Under the pieces are notes generated by a model that searched no databases, was not told the DNA's origin, and saw only the letters and a list, made by a program, of their open reading frames with translations. From the NCBI RefSeq assembly GCF_030408455.1, contig NZ_CP046977.1, positions 558,001-622,000 on the forward strand: a stretch of DNA of 64,000 nucleotides. Direction: 5' to 3'. The DNA comes from Corynebacterium atrinae. GTDB lineage: Bacteria > Actinomycetota > Actinomycetes > Mycobacteriales > Mycobacteriaceae. Shown piece after piece: positions 17,016-25,473 of this stretch (positions are counted from its first letter, which is position 1; each line of letters begins with the position of its first letter). The translations under genes and the position numbers were made by a program.

Positions 17016-17869
17016 ACACCCTGAAGAACATCCTCGCCGCATCCCGGCCGATCAGCTGGGTGAACACCGCCTTCCCCTTCGCCGTGGCTTATCTCCTGCT
17101 CGGTGGGGGACTGGACTGGCTGTTCTGGGTCGGGACCTTCTTCTTCCTCATCCCGTACAACATCGCGATGTATGGCATCAACGATGTCTTCGACTACGAA
17201 TCCGATATCCGTAACCCGCGCAAAGGCGGAGTCGAAGGCGCCGTCCTGCCGAAGTCCATGCACCAGCCCCTCCTGTGGGCTTCCGTGCTCACCACCGTGC
17301 CCTTCTTGGCAGCCATGGTGTGGGCGGGCACCTGGACCTCTGCGCTGTGGCTGGCCATCGCCATGGCAGCCGTCGTCGCATACTCGGCCCCGCCGATGCG
17401 CTTCAAGGAACGCCCAGTCCTGGACTCGATGACTTCCTCCGCGCACTTTGTTACACCAGCTCTCGTGGGAGCGACCATCCGCGGGGGCGACGCCAGCAGA
17501 TATTTCTGGTTAGCCGCCGGAGCGTTCTTCCTGTGGGGCATGGCCAGCCACGCCCTCGGCGCCGTCCAAGACGTCAAGGCAGACCGAGAAGGCGGCCTAT
17601 CGTCCATCGCCACCGCCCTCGGAGCCCGTACCGTCACGCGCCTAGCGGCGGGGTTCTACCTCCTCGCCGCGGCGCTGCTGTTCTTCCTGCCTGCCCCCGG
17701 CTGGATCGTCGGCATCGCCGGCCTGGGCTACGTAGCCAACACGTTGCGGTTCTGGAACATCACCGACGACACCTGTGAGGACGTCAACCGCGCCTGGCGC
17801 GTGTTCCTTTGGCTTAATTACCTGGTGGGGGCGATCGTGACGATGTCGCTGGCGTGGGTGTACCTGTAG
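17012..17869 (+). CDS. crtEb: Lycopene elongase (UbiA-type prenyltransferase)
   Basis: 285 residues, UbiA-superfamily membrane prenyltransferase. The first Asp-rich motif is NDVFDYESD (57-65) and the second is QDVKADREGG. It adds C5 units (from DMAPP) to both ends of lycopene to give flavuxanthin, the C50 precursor of decaprenoxanthin. Last gene of the operon. It ends 6 bases before convergent lcpA. Confidence 0.94.
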   Translation: MNTLKNILAASRPISWVNTAFPFAVAYLLLGGGLDWLFWVGTFFFLIPYNIAMYGINDVFDYESDIRNPRKGGVEGAVLPKSMHQPLLWASVLTTVPFLAAMVWAGTWTSALWLAIAMAAVVAYSAPPMRFKERPVLDSMTSSAHFVTPALVGATIRGGDASRYFWLAAGAFFLWGMASHALGAVQDVKADREGGLSSIATALGARTVTRLAAGFYLLAAALLFFLPAPGWIVGIAGLGYVANTLRFWNITDDTCEDVNRAWRVFLWLNYLVGAIVTMSLAWVYL

Positions 17870-17875
17870 AAACTC

Positions 17876-19456
17876 CTAGTTCACGCAGCGCGGCCCATTG
17901 CCGCCGGCGTCGATCTCCGGGGCAACTTCGGCCTCGCCGAAGTCAGATCCGGGGGTGCCCACGGAGACGGACGGGGAGGCTACCGAGGAGCCTGCGGCGG
18001 CGTCGCCAAGCGGGCCGGCGTAGTCATCGGCGGAGACGACGATAAGAGTGCTGTCGTTGATGCCGGCATTGGCGGTGATGGGGAGGCCTCCGAGGGCTTC
18101 GGACAGGGCCAGGGCTCGGGGGTCACTGGCGTCGGCGGCGACGATCTGGCTGGTGGAATAGATGCCGGCCTGAGCGTTGGAGATGTCGCCTACCTGGTAG
18201 CCGTTGTCCCTAAGCCAGCCGCCGATTTGGCCAGCCAGGCCAGTGGTGGCGCCGGCATTGAGCACCATGATTTCGGTGCCCTCGAGCTGCGGGGCAGGTG
18301 AATCGGTGGTGGGGGAGTCGGCTGCATCGGAGCCTTCCTCAGCTGCCGGGGCGTTGAGCAAGCTATCCATGTAGGCGTGCACTTGGTCGGTGTCGACGGT
18401 GACGATTGATTCGCCATAGTCGCCGACCCCGTCGATGGAGGTGACCGGAATGGTGGAAAAGACGACGCTGCCGCCAGCGAGGTTGGCCAGCTGGGTGGCG
18501 AAGGAGAGGATGTCCCAGTCTTCGTCGATGACGACGGAGCGTTCCACAGCGGTAGACATGTTCGCCAACTTGGAGGGGTTGGTGAGGGTGCCAGCGGCGA
18601 GGACTTTGTTCACCAGGGAGGCCATAAAGGCCTGCTGGCGTACGATGCGGTCGAGGTCGCCGCGGGGCAGGCCGTGGCGCTGGCGGACGAAGGCCAACGC
18701 CTGCGTGCCGTCGAGGTTTTGCACGCCGGCGTGGAAGTCCGCGCCGGAGAATTCGTCTTGGACGTCGTCGTTGAGGCAAACTTCGACGCCGCCGACGGCG
18801 TCGGTAAGCAGCACGAAGCCGAACAGGCCGACCTCGGCGAAGTGATCGACCTCGATGCCGGTGAGGTTGCTCACCGCTTTGATGAGGCCCTTGCGGCCGG
18901 CGTTGGTGGCATCCGCATCCGCTGCCTGCGGGGACATTCCGCTGGCCACGAGGTCTTCACGCTCGGCGGCTTTGTGCACGCCGAAGACGCCGTTGATCTT
19001 CATGTTGCCGAAGGTCTCGTCGCGCACGTAGGTATCGCGGGGGATGGACACAGCGGTGGCGGAAGAACCATCGTTGGGAACGCGAATCACCATGATGGTG
19101 TCGGTGTTTTCTTCGCCCTCATCGACACCAGCGCGCAGGCGAGCCAATTCTTCCTCGGACAGCGGGTTGCCCTGGGCATCGGAGCGGGAGTCGCTGCCGA
19201 CGAGGAGGATATCGGTTGCGCCGTCGGCTGCCTTACTTTTGACACCCTGACCGCCGCCAAGCGCGAGGTTGCCAGCGGAGGCGACCTCGGAGCCCAGGCG
19301 GCCGACGGTGTTGTATCCGAGGAAGGAAATGACGAGTACCAGCGATGACAGCAGCGCCAGAATCACTTTGACCGGCGTCGGCCCGACTTGGCGGGTCGAG
19401 CGGCCGGTGCCGGGGGCGGCCTGGATGTCGCGCACGTGGCGGTACTTGTCACTCAC
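17876..19456 (-). CDS. lcpA: LytR-CpsA-Psr phosphotransferase LcpA
   Basis: 526 residues. A short cytoplasmic N-terminus precedes one membrane helix (VILALLSSLVLVISFLGYNTV). Next comes the LCP domain with DILLVGSDSR, TDTIMVIRVP, SIPRDTYV and FVRQRHGLPRGDLDRIVRQQAF. The C-terminal ~100 residues form a LytR_C domain (IMVLNAGATTGLAGQIGGWL). LCP enzymes transfer arabinogalactan from its decaprenyl carrier to peptidoglycan. In C. glutamicum LcpA is the main one and is essential. It diverges from wbbL, which makes the rhamnose linker of the same polymer. Confidence 0.93.
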   Translation of the reverse strand: MSDKYRHVRDIQAAPGTGRSTRQVGPTPVKVILALLSSLVLVISFLGYNTVGRLGSEVASAGNLALGGGQGVKSKAADGATDILLVGSDSRSDAQGNPLSEEELARLRAGVDEGEENTDTIMVIRVPNDGSSATAVSIPRDTYVRDETFGNMKINGVFGVHKAAEREDLVASGMSPQAADADATNAGRKGLIKAVSNLTGIEVDHFAEVGLFGFVLLTDAVGGVEVCLNDDVQDEFSGADFHAGVQNLDGTQALAFVRQRHGLPRGDLDRIVRQQAFMASLVNKVLAAGTLTNPSKLANMSTAVERSVVIDEDWDILSFATQLANLAGGSVVFSTIPVTSIDGVGDYGESIVTVDTDQVHAYMDSLLNAPAAEEGSDAADSPTTDSPAPQLEGTEIMVLNAGATTGLAGQIGGWLRDNGYQVGDISNAQAGIYSTSQIVAADASDPRALALSEALGGLPITANAGINDSTLIVVSADDYAGPLGDAAAGSSVASPSVSVGTPGSDFGEAEVAPEIDAGGNGPRCVN

Positions 19457-19527
19457 GCCCTGCAGTTTAGGCCATCGGAGTGGCGTTGCCGATGTGATGG
19501 CCGGGGCGTCGCTAAGCTGATGCCATT

Positions 19528-20418
19528 GTGACTAGCTTGCCTATTGCCGTTGTGACGGTGACATACTCGCCAGGTTCCTACCTCACGGATTTCCTGGACA
19601 GCCTGCCCGCAGCCGCCGCCAGCGGGTCGGTCGTCGTGCTCGCCGACAACGGCTCGACTGACGGCGCTCCCGAGGCAGCCGCCGCCGCGCAGGACAACGT
19701 TGAGTTCTTCCCCACTGGCGGAAACCTCGGTTATGGCACAGCCATCAACCTCGCTGCCCGGCACCTGCAGCCCCTGCGGGATGCGGGCGAGATCAATCCG
19801 GACTTCTTCGTCATCTCCAACCCGGACGTGGTGTTCGGCGCTGATTCCATCGATACCCTTCTCCAATGTGCTGGCCGGTGGCCGGATGCCGCAGCCGTCG
19901 GGCCCCGGATTGACCAGTCTGATGGGAGCGCCTACCCCTCGGCGAGGGCGGTGCCGACGCTGCGCAACGGAATCGGACACGCCCTATTTTCCCAGGTCTG
20001 GCCAAATAATCCATGGACGCGTTCCTACCGCGACGACGCTGATATGGATCACGAGCGCGTCGCCGGTTGGCTGTCGGGTTCGTGCTTGCTCGTGCGTTGG
20101 GACGCGTTCGATGCCGTCGGCGGATTTGACGAGCGCTACTTCATGTACATGGAAGACGTGGACTTGGGCGATCGTTTCAATCGCGCCGGGTATGTCAACG
20201 TTTTCTGCCCTCAGGCGCGCATCACTCACGCGGTGGGGCATGCCGCGGGAAAGCACCCGGATACGATGCTTCCCGCGCATCACAACTCGGCTTATCGTTT
20301 TCAGGCAGACCGCCTGCCGCAGTGGTGGCAAGCTCCGATACGGGCTGCCCTTAAGATTGGCTTGAAAGCCCGCGGGGTGCTTGCCGTATGGCAGGCGCGT
20401 TCACGAAAGGACTCCTAA
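19528..20418 (+). CDS. wbbL: Arabinogalactan-linker rhamnosyltransferase
   Basis: 296 residues from a GTG. Family 2 glycosyltransferase: VVTVTYSPGSYLTDFLDSLP, VVLADNGSTDG, FFVISNPDVVF and the acceptor-side YFMYMEDVDLGDRF pattern typical of rhamnosyltransferases. It adds L-rhamnose to GlcNAc-PP-decaprenol, starting the linker between peptidoglycan and arabinogalactan. Only 71 bases separate its start from divergent lcpA, so both wall genes may share control. Confidence 0.9.
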   Translation: MTSLPIAVVTVTYSPGSYLTDFLDSLPAAAASGSVVVLADNGSTDGAPEAAAAAQDNVEFFPTGGNLGYGTAINLAARHLQPLRDAGEINPDFFVISNPDVVFGADSIDTLLQCAGRWPDAAAVGPRIDQSDGSAYPSARAVPTLRNGIGHALFSQVWPNNPWTRSYRDDADMDHERVAGWLSGSCLLVRWDAFDAVGGFDERYFMYMEDVDLGDRFNRAGYVNVFCPQARITHAVGHAAGKHPDTMLPAHHNSAYRFQADRLPQWWQAPIRAALKIGLKARGVLAVWQARSRKDS

Positions 20419-20422
20419 CCCG

Positions 20423-21511
20423 ATGCCAGTTTCTGCTAATCCTGCCCAGACGGATGCCGTCATCCTGGTCGGTGGTCGCGGTACGCGGCTGCGGCCACTG
20501 ACGATCAACACGCCGAAGCCGATGTTGTCTACGGCTGGGTACCCCTTCTTGCAGCACTTGCTGGCCCGCATCAAGGCGGCGGGCATCACGCACGTGGTGT
20601 TGGGGACGTCGTACCGGGCGGAGGTGTTCGAGGAGTATTTCGGGGACGGTTCGGACATGGGCCTGGAGATCGAGTACGTCGTTGAGGAAGAGGCGCTGGG
20701 CACCGGCGGCGGTATCCGCAACGTTTACGATCGCTTGCGTCATGAGACGGTGATGGTATTCAACGGTGACGTTCTGGCTGGCACGGACCTCACCGCCATT
20801 CTGGACACTCACGTGGAGAAGAATGCCGACGTCACTTTGCACCTGGTCCGGGTGCCGGATCCGAGGGCTTTTGGCTGCGTACCCACCGATGAGGATGGTC
20901 GAGTCCTAGAGTTTCTGGAAAAGACGGAGGACCCGCCCACCGATCAGATCAACGCTGGTTGCTACGTCTTCCGCCGCGAAATCATCGAAGCGATCCCCGC
21001 TGGCAGGGTCGTATCCGTCGAGCGCGAGACCTTTCCGGGGTTGTTGGCGGCCGGTCGCCGCGTTTACGGCCACGTCGATTACGCCTACTGGCGGGACATG
21101 GGCCGCCCGGATGATTTCGTTCGCGGTTCCTCCGACTTGGTCCGCGGTATTGCGCATTCGCCGCTGTTGGAGGGCCGCACCGGGGAGTCGCTTATCGACG
21201 AATCCGCGGGGGTCGCCGCCGGTTGCCTCCTCCTGGGAGGCACGTCGGTCGGTCGCGGCACCGAAATCGGTGCCGGCTGCCGCCTGGATGACACGGTGGT
21301 GTTCGACGGGGTCACCATCGAACCCGGCGCCATCATTGAGGATTCGATCATTGCGTCCGGCGCCCGGATTGGGGCGAATGCCCGCATTTCCGGCTGCGTT
21401 ATTGGCGAGGGAGCGCAGATCGGTGCGCGCTGTGAGCTGCAGGGCGGAATGCGGGTCTGGCCAGGTGTGGTCATTCCGGACAATGGAGTGCGCTTCTCTT
21501 CGGATGCGTGA
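20423..21511 (+). CDS. Mannose-1-phosphate guanylyltransferase (ManC/RmlA-like nucleotidyltransferase)
   Basis: 362 residues from the ATG after AAAGGA; an in-frame ATG 14 codons earlier falls in wbbL. Nucleotidyltransferase domain: AVILVGGRGTRLRPLTINTPKPML and VFNGDVLAG. The C-terminal ~110 residues form a left-handed beta-helix of hexapeptide-type repeats (VGRGTEIGAGCRLDDTVVF, ARIGANARISGCVIGEG). Position next to wbbL and upstream of pmmA fits GDP-mannose supply, as in mycobacteria; dTDP-sugar synthesis cannot be excluded from sequence alone. Confidence 0.82.
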   Translation: MPVSANPAQTDAVILVGGRGTRLRPLTINTPKPMLSTAGYPFLQHLLARIKAAGITHVVLGTSYRAEVFEEYFGDGSDMGLEIEYVVEEEALGTGGGIRNVYDRLRHETVMVFNGDVLAGTDLTAILDTHVEKNADVTLHLVRVPDPRAFGCVPTDEDGRVLEFLEKTEDPPTDQINAGCYVFRREIIEAIPAGRVVSVERETFPGLLAAGRRVYGHVDYAYWRDMGRPDDFVRGSSDLVRGIAHSPLLEGRTGESLIDESAGVAAGCLLLGGTSVGRGTEIGAGCRLDDTVVFDGVTIEPGAIIEDSIIASGARIGANARISGCVIGEGAQIGARCELQGGMRVWPGVVIPDNGVRFSSDA

Positions 21512-21583
21512 TGACACGCCGGTAGCCCCGGCAGTTGTTATCGGCATTGTGGGCCACCACTAGATGTAGTGCCCCCATACTTT

Positions 21584-21607
21584 ACCCCCAACCTAGGGGG
21601 TTTGTTT
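21584..21607 (+). terminator. Intrinsic terminator after the guanylyltransferase gene
   Basis: ACCCCC / GGGGGT stem with a six-base loop followed by TTGTTT. It lies 73 bases after the stop and before the whcD promoter. Confidence 0.6.
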
Positions 21608-21616
21608 CTGTTGTGG

Positions 21617-21713
21617 CTGATGTGATTGTTGACCTTGAAATTTCCTGATAAACGGTAAAATCCCGCCCATCGAGGTTGACGACATTTAGTGATTCGGTGT
21701 GTAATCACATCAG
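21617..21713 (+). promoter_or_regulatory. whcD promoter with flanking inverted repeat
   Basis: A sigma-A-like promoter is readable: -35 TTGACG at 21676-21681, 18-bp spacer, -10 TGTAAT at 21700-21705. A perfect 11-bp inverted repeat, CTGATGTGATT at 21617-21627 and AATCACATCAG at 21703-21713, brackets it. The right half overlaps the -10, as expected for an operator. Confidence 0.5.
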
Positions 21714-21750
21714 TGTAAGAAGCATTATTCGGACGGAGAAAGGATCGGGC

Positions 21751-22074
21751 GTGGAAGACATGGCTAACGACGCCATTCTCCGTGGCGGAGCCAGCGGGGG
21801 AAACAGCGGAAGCGGATCGGCGGCCCTGTCGCTCGATGAGCTCTTCGGGGCTGTTGAGCAGGAATGGCAAGACCAAGCGCTCTGCGCGCAGACCGATCCG
21901 GAGGCATTCTTCCCGGAAAAGGGTGGCTCCACTCGTGAGGCCAAGCGCATCTGCCAGGCGTGCTCGGTCCGCGACGATTGCTTGGAGTACGCGCTCGAGC
22001 ATGATGAGCGCTTTGGTATCTGGGGCGGGCTCTCCGATCGCGAACGGCGTCGCCTCAAGCGGGAGATTAGCTAG
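21751..22074 (+). CDS. whcD: WhiB-family Fe-S regulator WhcD (WhiB2 ortholog)
   Basis: 107 residues from a GTG six bases after AAAGGA; an ATG three codons later and an upstream ATG at 21676 (before any ribosome site) are alternatives. Cluster ligands are Cys45, Cys68, Cys71 and Cys77 (C-x22-C-x2-C-x5-C), followed by the GIWGG turn and a basic C-terminus (RRRLKREIS). WhiB2/WhcD proteins act with sigma-A and WhiA-type partners in division control. Position between the GDP-mannose genes is conserved with mycobacteria. Confidence 0.93.
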   Translation: MEDMANDAILRGGASGGNSGSGSAALSLDELFGAVEQEWQDQALCAQTDPEAFFPEKGGSTREAKRICQACSVRDDCLEYALEHDERFGIWGGLSDRERRRLKREIS

Positions 22075-22530
22075 TCACCACTGATAGTCCGGGTCGATGT
22101 CTCGGGGATCTAGGTTGAGATAGTTGGCAACCAGAGCGGTCAAGATTGTCGTTAAGAGGTCTTGCCGCTCTTGTGCGTTCGTGGCCCTTTGTTCCACGGG
22201 CATACGAAAGATCACCAGTCGAGCCCGAGTGGGCCGGCCGGTCACGTCGATGCCGGCGGGGATGATGCGGCCTAAGGGGACTGGCCCGTCGGCAATAATC
22301 TCATTGGGTAACACCGTCATGTCCGCGCGCAAGCGCATCCGCGGCACGGTGTCCACGGCCAGGTCGAGTTGGCCAAGCTGTTGCGCGTAGGAATGCTGCA
22401 GGGGAGCGTAGGCCTCCAGGACGGCGACGTCGAAAGAGTTCGCACGGGAGCGGTAGCGTGGGGCGGCCATGGGGACGTGGGGGCCCCTGAGTCCACGGCC
22501 GTGCCTGTCGCGGAAACTCCTGGTGTGCAT
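22075..22530 (-). CDS. Metallopeptidase-family protein without a recognisable zinc motif
   Basis: 151 residues. The pattern SRANSFDVAVLEAYAPLQ, LDLAVDTVPRM, IADGPVPLGRIIPAGID and ARLVIFRMPVEQRA is that of a conserved actinobacterial family annotated as zincin-like metallopeptidase. At the place where zincins carry HExxH, this protein reads DLLTTILTALVANYL, so the catalytic site is missing. Convergent with whcD, with no spacer. Probably a non-catalytic member; function unknown. Confidence 0.7.
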   Translation of the reverse strand: MHTRSFRDRHGRGLRGPHVPMAAPRYRSRANSFDVAVLEAYAPLQHSYAQQLGQLDLAVDTVPRMRLRADMTVLPNEIIADGPVPLGRIIPAGIDVTGRPTRARLVIFRMPVEQRATNAQERQDLLTTILTALVANYLNLDPRDIDPDYQW

Positions 22531-22620
22531 GCAGATGAGGGTAGAACTTCTCGCTCGTGCTGGGGGCGAGGCGCGCGGAAGGCTACCGAAATCTCAAGAA
22601 GAGGTTTAGACTTACCCATC

Positions 22621-23061
22621 GTGAGCCATTTTCGCCGCTGTTCCCGCCCCGGTTGTGGCAAGCCAGCCGTCGCCACGATGACCTATGCCTACGCCGAGTC
22701 CACGGCAGTCGTCGGGCCATTGGCCCCGGCCGCCGAGCCCCACAGTTGGGACCTCTGCGAGCACCATGCCGAGAAGATCACCGCCCCGTTGGGCTGGGAG
22801 ATGCTCCGCGTCGACCACATCGACATCGATGATGACGAGGACCTCACCGCCCTCGCCGAAGCCGTGCGGGAGGCCGGCCGCGTCACCAGCGGGCTCGTCG
22901 ACAACGACGAGGTCACTCGCCCCGACGTGAATCAGCGCGACGTGACCAACCCGGCAGCCTCCTTGCATCCGGTGCACCGCACCAAGCGCGTCGCGGAAGA
23001 GCGACAGCGCCGCCGCTCACACCTACGCCTCGTGACAGACGGGGACGGCGCAGCGGAGTAA
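22621..23061 (+). CDS. DUF3499 family protein
   Basis: 146 residues from a GTG. The N-terminus FRRCSRPGCGKPAVATMTYAY carries a C-x4-C pair and SWDLCEHHAEKITAPLGW a further Cys-x2-His, so a small zinc ribbon is likely. A basic tail (HRTKRVAEERQRRRSHLRL) follows an acidic middle. The gene precedes pmmA by 11 bases and keeps this position across Corynebacterium and Mycobacterium. Function unknown. Confidence 0.8.
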   Translation: MSHFRRCSRPGCGKPAVATMTYAYAESTAVVGPLAPAAEPHSWDLCEHHAEKITAPLGWEMLRVDHIDIDDDEDLTALAEAVREAGRVTSGLVDNDEVTRPDVNQRDVTNPAASLHPVHRTKRVAEERQRRRSHLRLVTDGDGAAE

Positions 23062-23072
23062 ACTCTCCTGCT

Positions 23073-24440
23073 ATGCGCAACCGTGAATCAGTAACTTCCG
23101 TCATCAAGGCCTACGACGTCCGCGGCGTCGTCGGCCGCGACATCGATGCGGACTTCATCCGCGAAACCGGCGCGGCCTTTGGTCACTTGCTGCGCGGAGA
23201 AGGTGAGACGCAGGTAGTCATCGGCTACGACATGCGACCTTCCTCCCCGGAACTGGCCGGAGCATTCGCGGAGGGCCTTAACTCCCAGGGCATCAACGTT
23301 GTCCTTCTGGGACTGACCTCTACCGATGAGCTCTACTTCGCTTCCGGAACCATGGAGTGCGCCGGAGCGATGTTCACCGCCTCCCACAACCCGGCACAGT
23401 ACAACGGCATCAAGATGTGCCGCTCGGGGGCGCGCCCCGTCGGGCAACAATCCGGCCTGGCGGAGATCATTGACATGCTTGTTAGCGGCGTGCCGGCCTA
23501 CAACGGCGCCTCCGGCACTGTCGCCGAACAAGACGTCCTGGCCGATTACGGTGTCTTCCTGCGAAATCTGGTGGATCTCTCCGGCATTCGCCCCCTCGTC
23601 GTCGCCGTGGACGCGGCCAACGGCATGGGCGGACACACCGTGCCGGAGGTCTTCGCGGGCCTGCCGCTGGACATCCGGCCCCTGTACTTTGAGCTCGATG
23701 GCACGTTCCCCAACCACGAGGCGAACCCATTGGACCCGAAGAACCTCGTGGATCTGCAGAAGTTCACCGTCGAGCAGGGCGCCGACATCGGCCTGGCTTT
23801 TGACGGTGACGCCGACCGCTGCTTCGTCGTGGACGAAGCGGGTGAACCTGTGAGCCCTTCGGCGATTTGCGCGATCGTCGCCAAGCGATACCTGCAGGAA
23901 CATCCCGGCGCCACGATCATCCACAACCTCATCACCTCGAAGTCGGTCCCGGAGGTCATCGCCGAGAACGGCGGCACAGCCGTACGCACCCGTGTGGGCC
24001 ACTCCTTCATCAAGGCCACCATGGCTGAGACCGGGGCCGTATTCGGCGGTGAGCACTCCGCGCACTACTACTTCACCGAGTTCTTTAACGCGGACTCCGG
24101 CATCCTCGCCGCTATGCACGTCCTCGCCGCCTTGGGTTCCCAGGATCTGCCGCTGAGCGAGATGATGGCTGAGTTCAACCGCTATGAAGCCTCCGGGGAG
24201 ATCAACTCCACCGTCGATGACCAGGCCGCCCGCACCCAGGCCGTCCTCGATGCCTTCGCCGATCGCATCGAATCCATCGATGAGCTCGACGGCGTCACTG
24301 TGGAACTGCAAGGCACCTCCGCGTGGTTCAACGTGCGGGCCTCCAATACCGAACCCCTCCTCCGGCTAAATGTTGAGGCGCCCACTCGCGGCGAGGTAGA
24401 TACCTTGGTGGAAGAGATCTTGAGCATCATCCGCGCCTAG
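23073..24440 (+). CDS. pmmA: Phosphomannomutase
   Basis: 455 residues. Interconverts mannose-6-phosphate and mannose-1-phosphate for GDP-mannose and hence for mannosylated lipids and lipoglycans. The phosphoserine loop is TASHNP (Ser104), the metal loop FDGDADRC, the sugar-binding loop GGEHSAHYYF, and the phosphate-binding loop RASNTEPLLRLNVE. Full length for the family. Confidence 0.94.
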   Translation: MRNRESVTSVIKAYDVRGVVGRDIDADFIRETGAAFGHLLRGEGETQVVIGYDMRPSSPELAGAFAEGLNSQGINVVLLGLTSTDELYFASGTMECAGAMFTASHNPAQYNGIKMCRSGARPVGQQSGLAEIIDMLVSGVPAYNGASGTVAEQDVLADYGVFLRNLVDLSGIRPLVVAVDAANGMGGHTVPEVFAGLPLDIRPLYFELDGTFPNHEANPLDPKNLVDLQKFTVEQGADIGLAFDGDADRCFVVDEAGEPVSPSAICAIVAKRYLQEHPGATIIHNLITSKSVPEVIAENGGTAVRTRVGHSFIKATMAETGAVFGGEHSAHYYFTEFFNADSGILAAMHVLAALGSQDLPLSEMMAEFNRYEASGEINSTVDDQAARTQAVLDAFADRIESIDELDGVTVELQGTSAWFNVRASNTEPLLRLNVEAPTRGEVDTLVEEILSIIRA

Positions 24441-24479
24441 TCCAGCCTGCTTTCAGGATCTGGCACTATTCTGGGCCGC

Positions 24480-25472
24480 ATGGAGTCCAGCAGCTATCAC
24501 GACGGATCTGCCTACGATCGGGAATCAGTGCAGTTCTATGACGTGGCACACGAGGGTGCGCAGATCCGCGCTATCGCCGGTGTCCTGCCGGAGCTGGCCA
24601 CCTTGCGTGGCCTCACCCCCCGCAGCCTGGTGGTAGTCGCGACTGACCTGGTGGCGCGGGCGTCGGCACGCTTTGCCGTCTCAATCCGCAGCCCCCTGCG
24701 GCTGCCCATTGTGGTGACGGGGGAATTGCCCACCTACGTCGGGCCGCTCGATGTGGTGATGGTGGTGGGGGACCGCGCCGAAGACCCGCAGATCTCGCAA
24801 GAACTCATCACTGCGGATCGTCGGGGCGCGCTGAGCATCCTCGTGGGGCCCGCTCAAGGCCCCATCATCGTTGATGCCCCCGCCCGCACCATCCTCGTGC
24901 CAGCCCTGCCGACCGTCGTTGGGGCCTCCCCGGCGCGCACCATCGCCTCCGTGTCTACGGTTCTCGACCTGCTGGAGGAGGATCCCAGCCTCATCGAGCA
25001 GCGCCTGGAGGACACCGCCAGTGCGATCGACGCCGAATTGGAACAGTTGTCCCCGGAGCGCGATAGCTTGGTCAACCCCGGCCGCCAATTGCGCGAATTT
25101 GCCGACGGTGCCCGGCTCATCCACACGGCTCATACCCGGGCGGAGTTCGGCATCGCGGAACTCATGGCCGCCCTGTGGACCACCAAGGGCATCCCTTCCG
25201 GAGCCGCCCCGGCCGCGGAGATCACCGTGGAGCCGACCCGTGAGGCAAGTATTTTCCATGACCCGTTCTTGGACGGACCTATCGACCTGATACCGTTGAA
25301 GACCATTGTCTGGGCTCAACAGCCCCCGGTGGTGTCCACCCAGCCCCATTCGCTTGTCGTCTCAACTGAGACCCCGCAAGCGGGGATACTGGCGGGCGCC
25401 CTCACCTTGATCACGCGCGGATTTGCCGCGACCGCCTTCGATCTCCCAGAAGACTCAGTGGAGGATTTATAA
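24480..25472 (+). CDS. SIS-domain/phosphosugar-isomerase-like protein
   Basis: 330 residues. Weakly conserved protein lying between phosphomannomutase and mannose-6-phosphate isomerase in corynebacteria and mycobacteria. The middle resembles a SIS sugar-isomerase fold (SLVVVATDLVARASARFAVS, VMVVGDRAEDPQIS, IIVDAPARTILVPALPTVVG), but no catalytic motif can be pointed to. It may assist mannose metabolism; that rests on position. manA follows after one base. Confidence 0.65.
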   Translation: MESSSYHDGSAYDRESVQFYDVAHEGAQIRAIAGVLPELATLRGLTPRSLVVVATDLVARASARFAVSIRSPLRLPIVVTGELPTYVGPLDVVMVVGDRAEDPQISQELITADRRGALSILVGPAQGPIIVDAPARTILVPALPTVVGASPARTIASVSTVLDLLEEDPSLIEQRLEDTASAIDAELEQLSPERDSLVNPGRQLREFADGARLIHTAHTRAEFGIAELMAALWTTKGIPSGAAPAAEITVEPTREASIFHDPFLDGPIDLIPLKTIVWAQQPPVVSTQPHSLVVSTETPQAGILAGALTLITRGFAATAFDLPEDSVEDL

Positions 25473-25473
25473 C

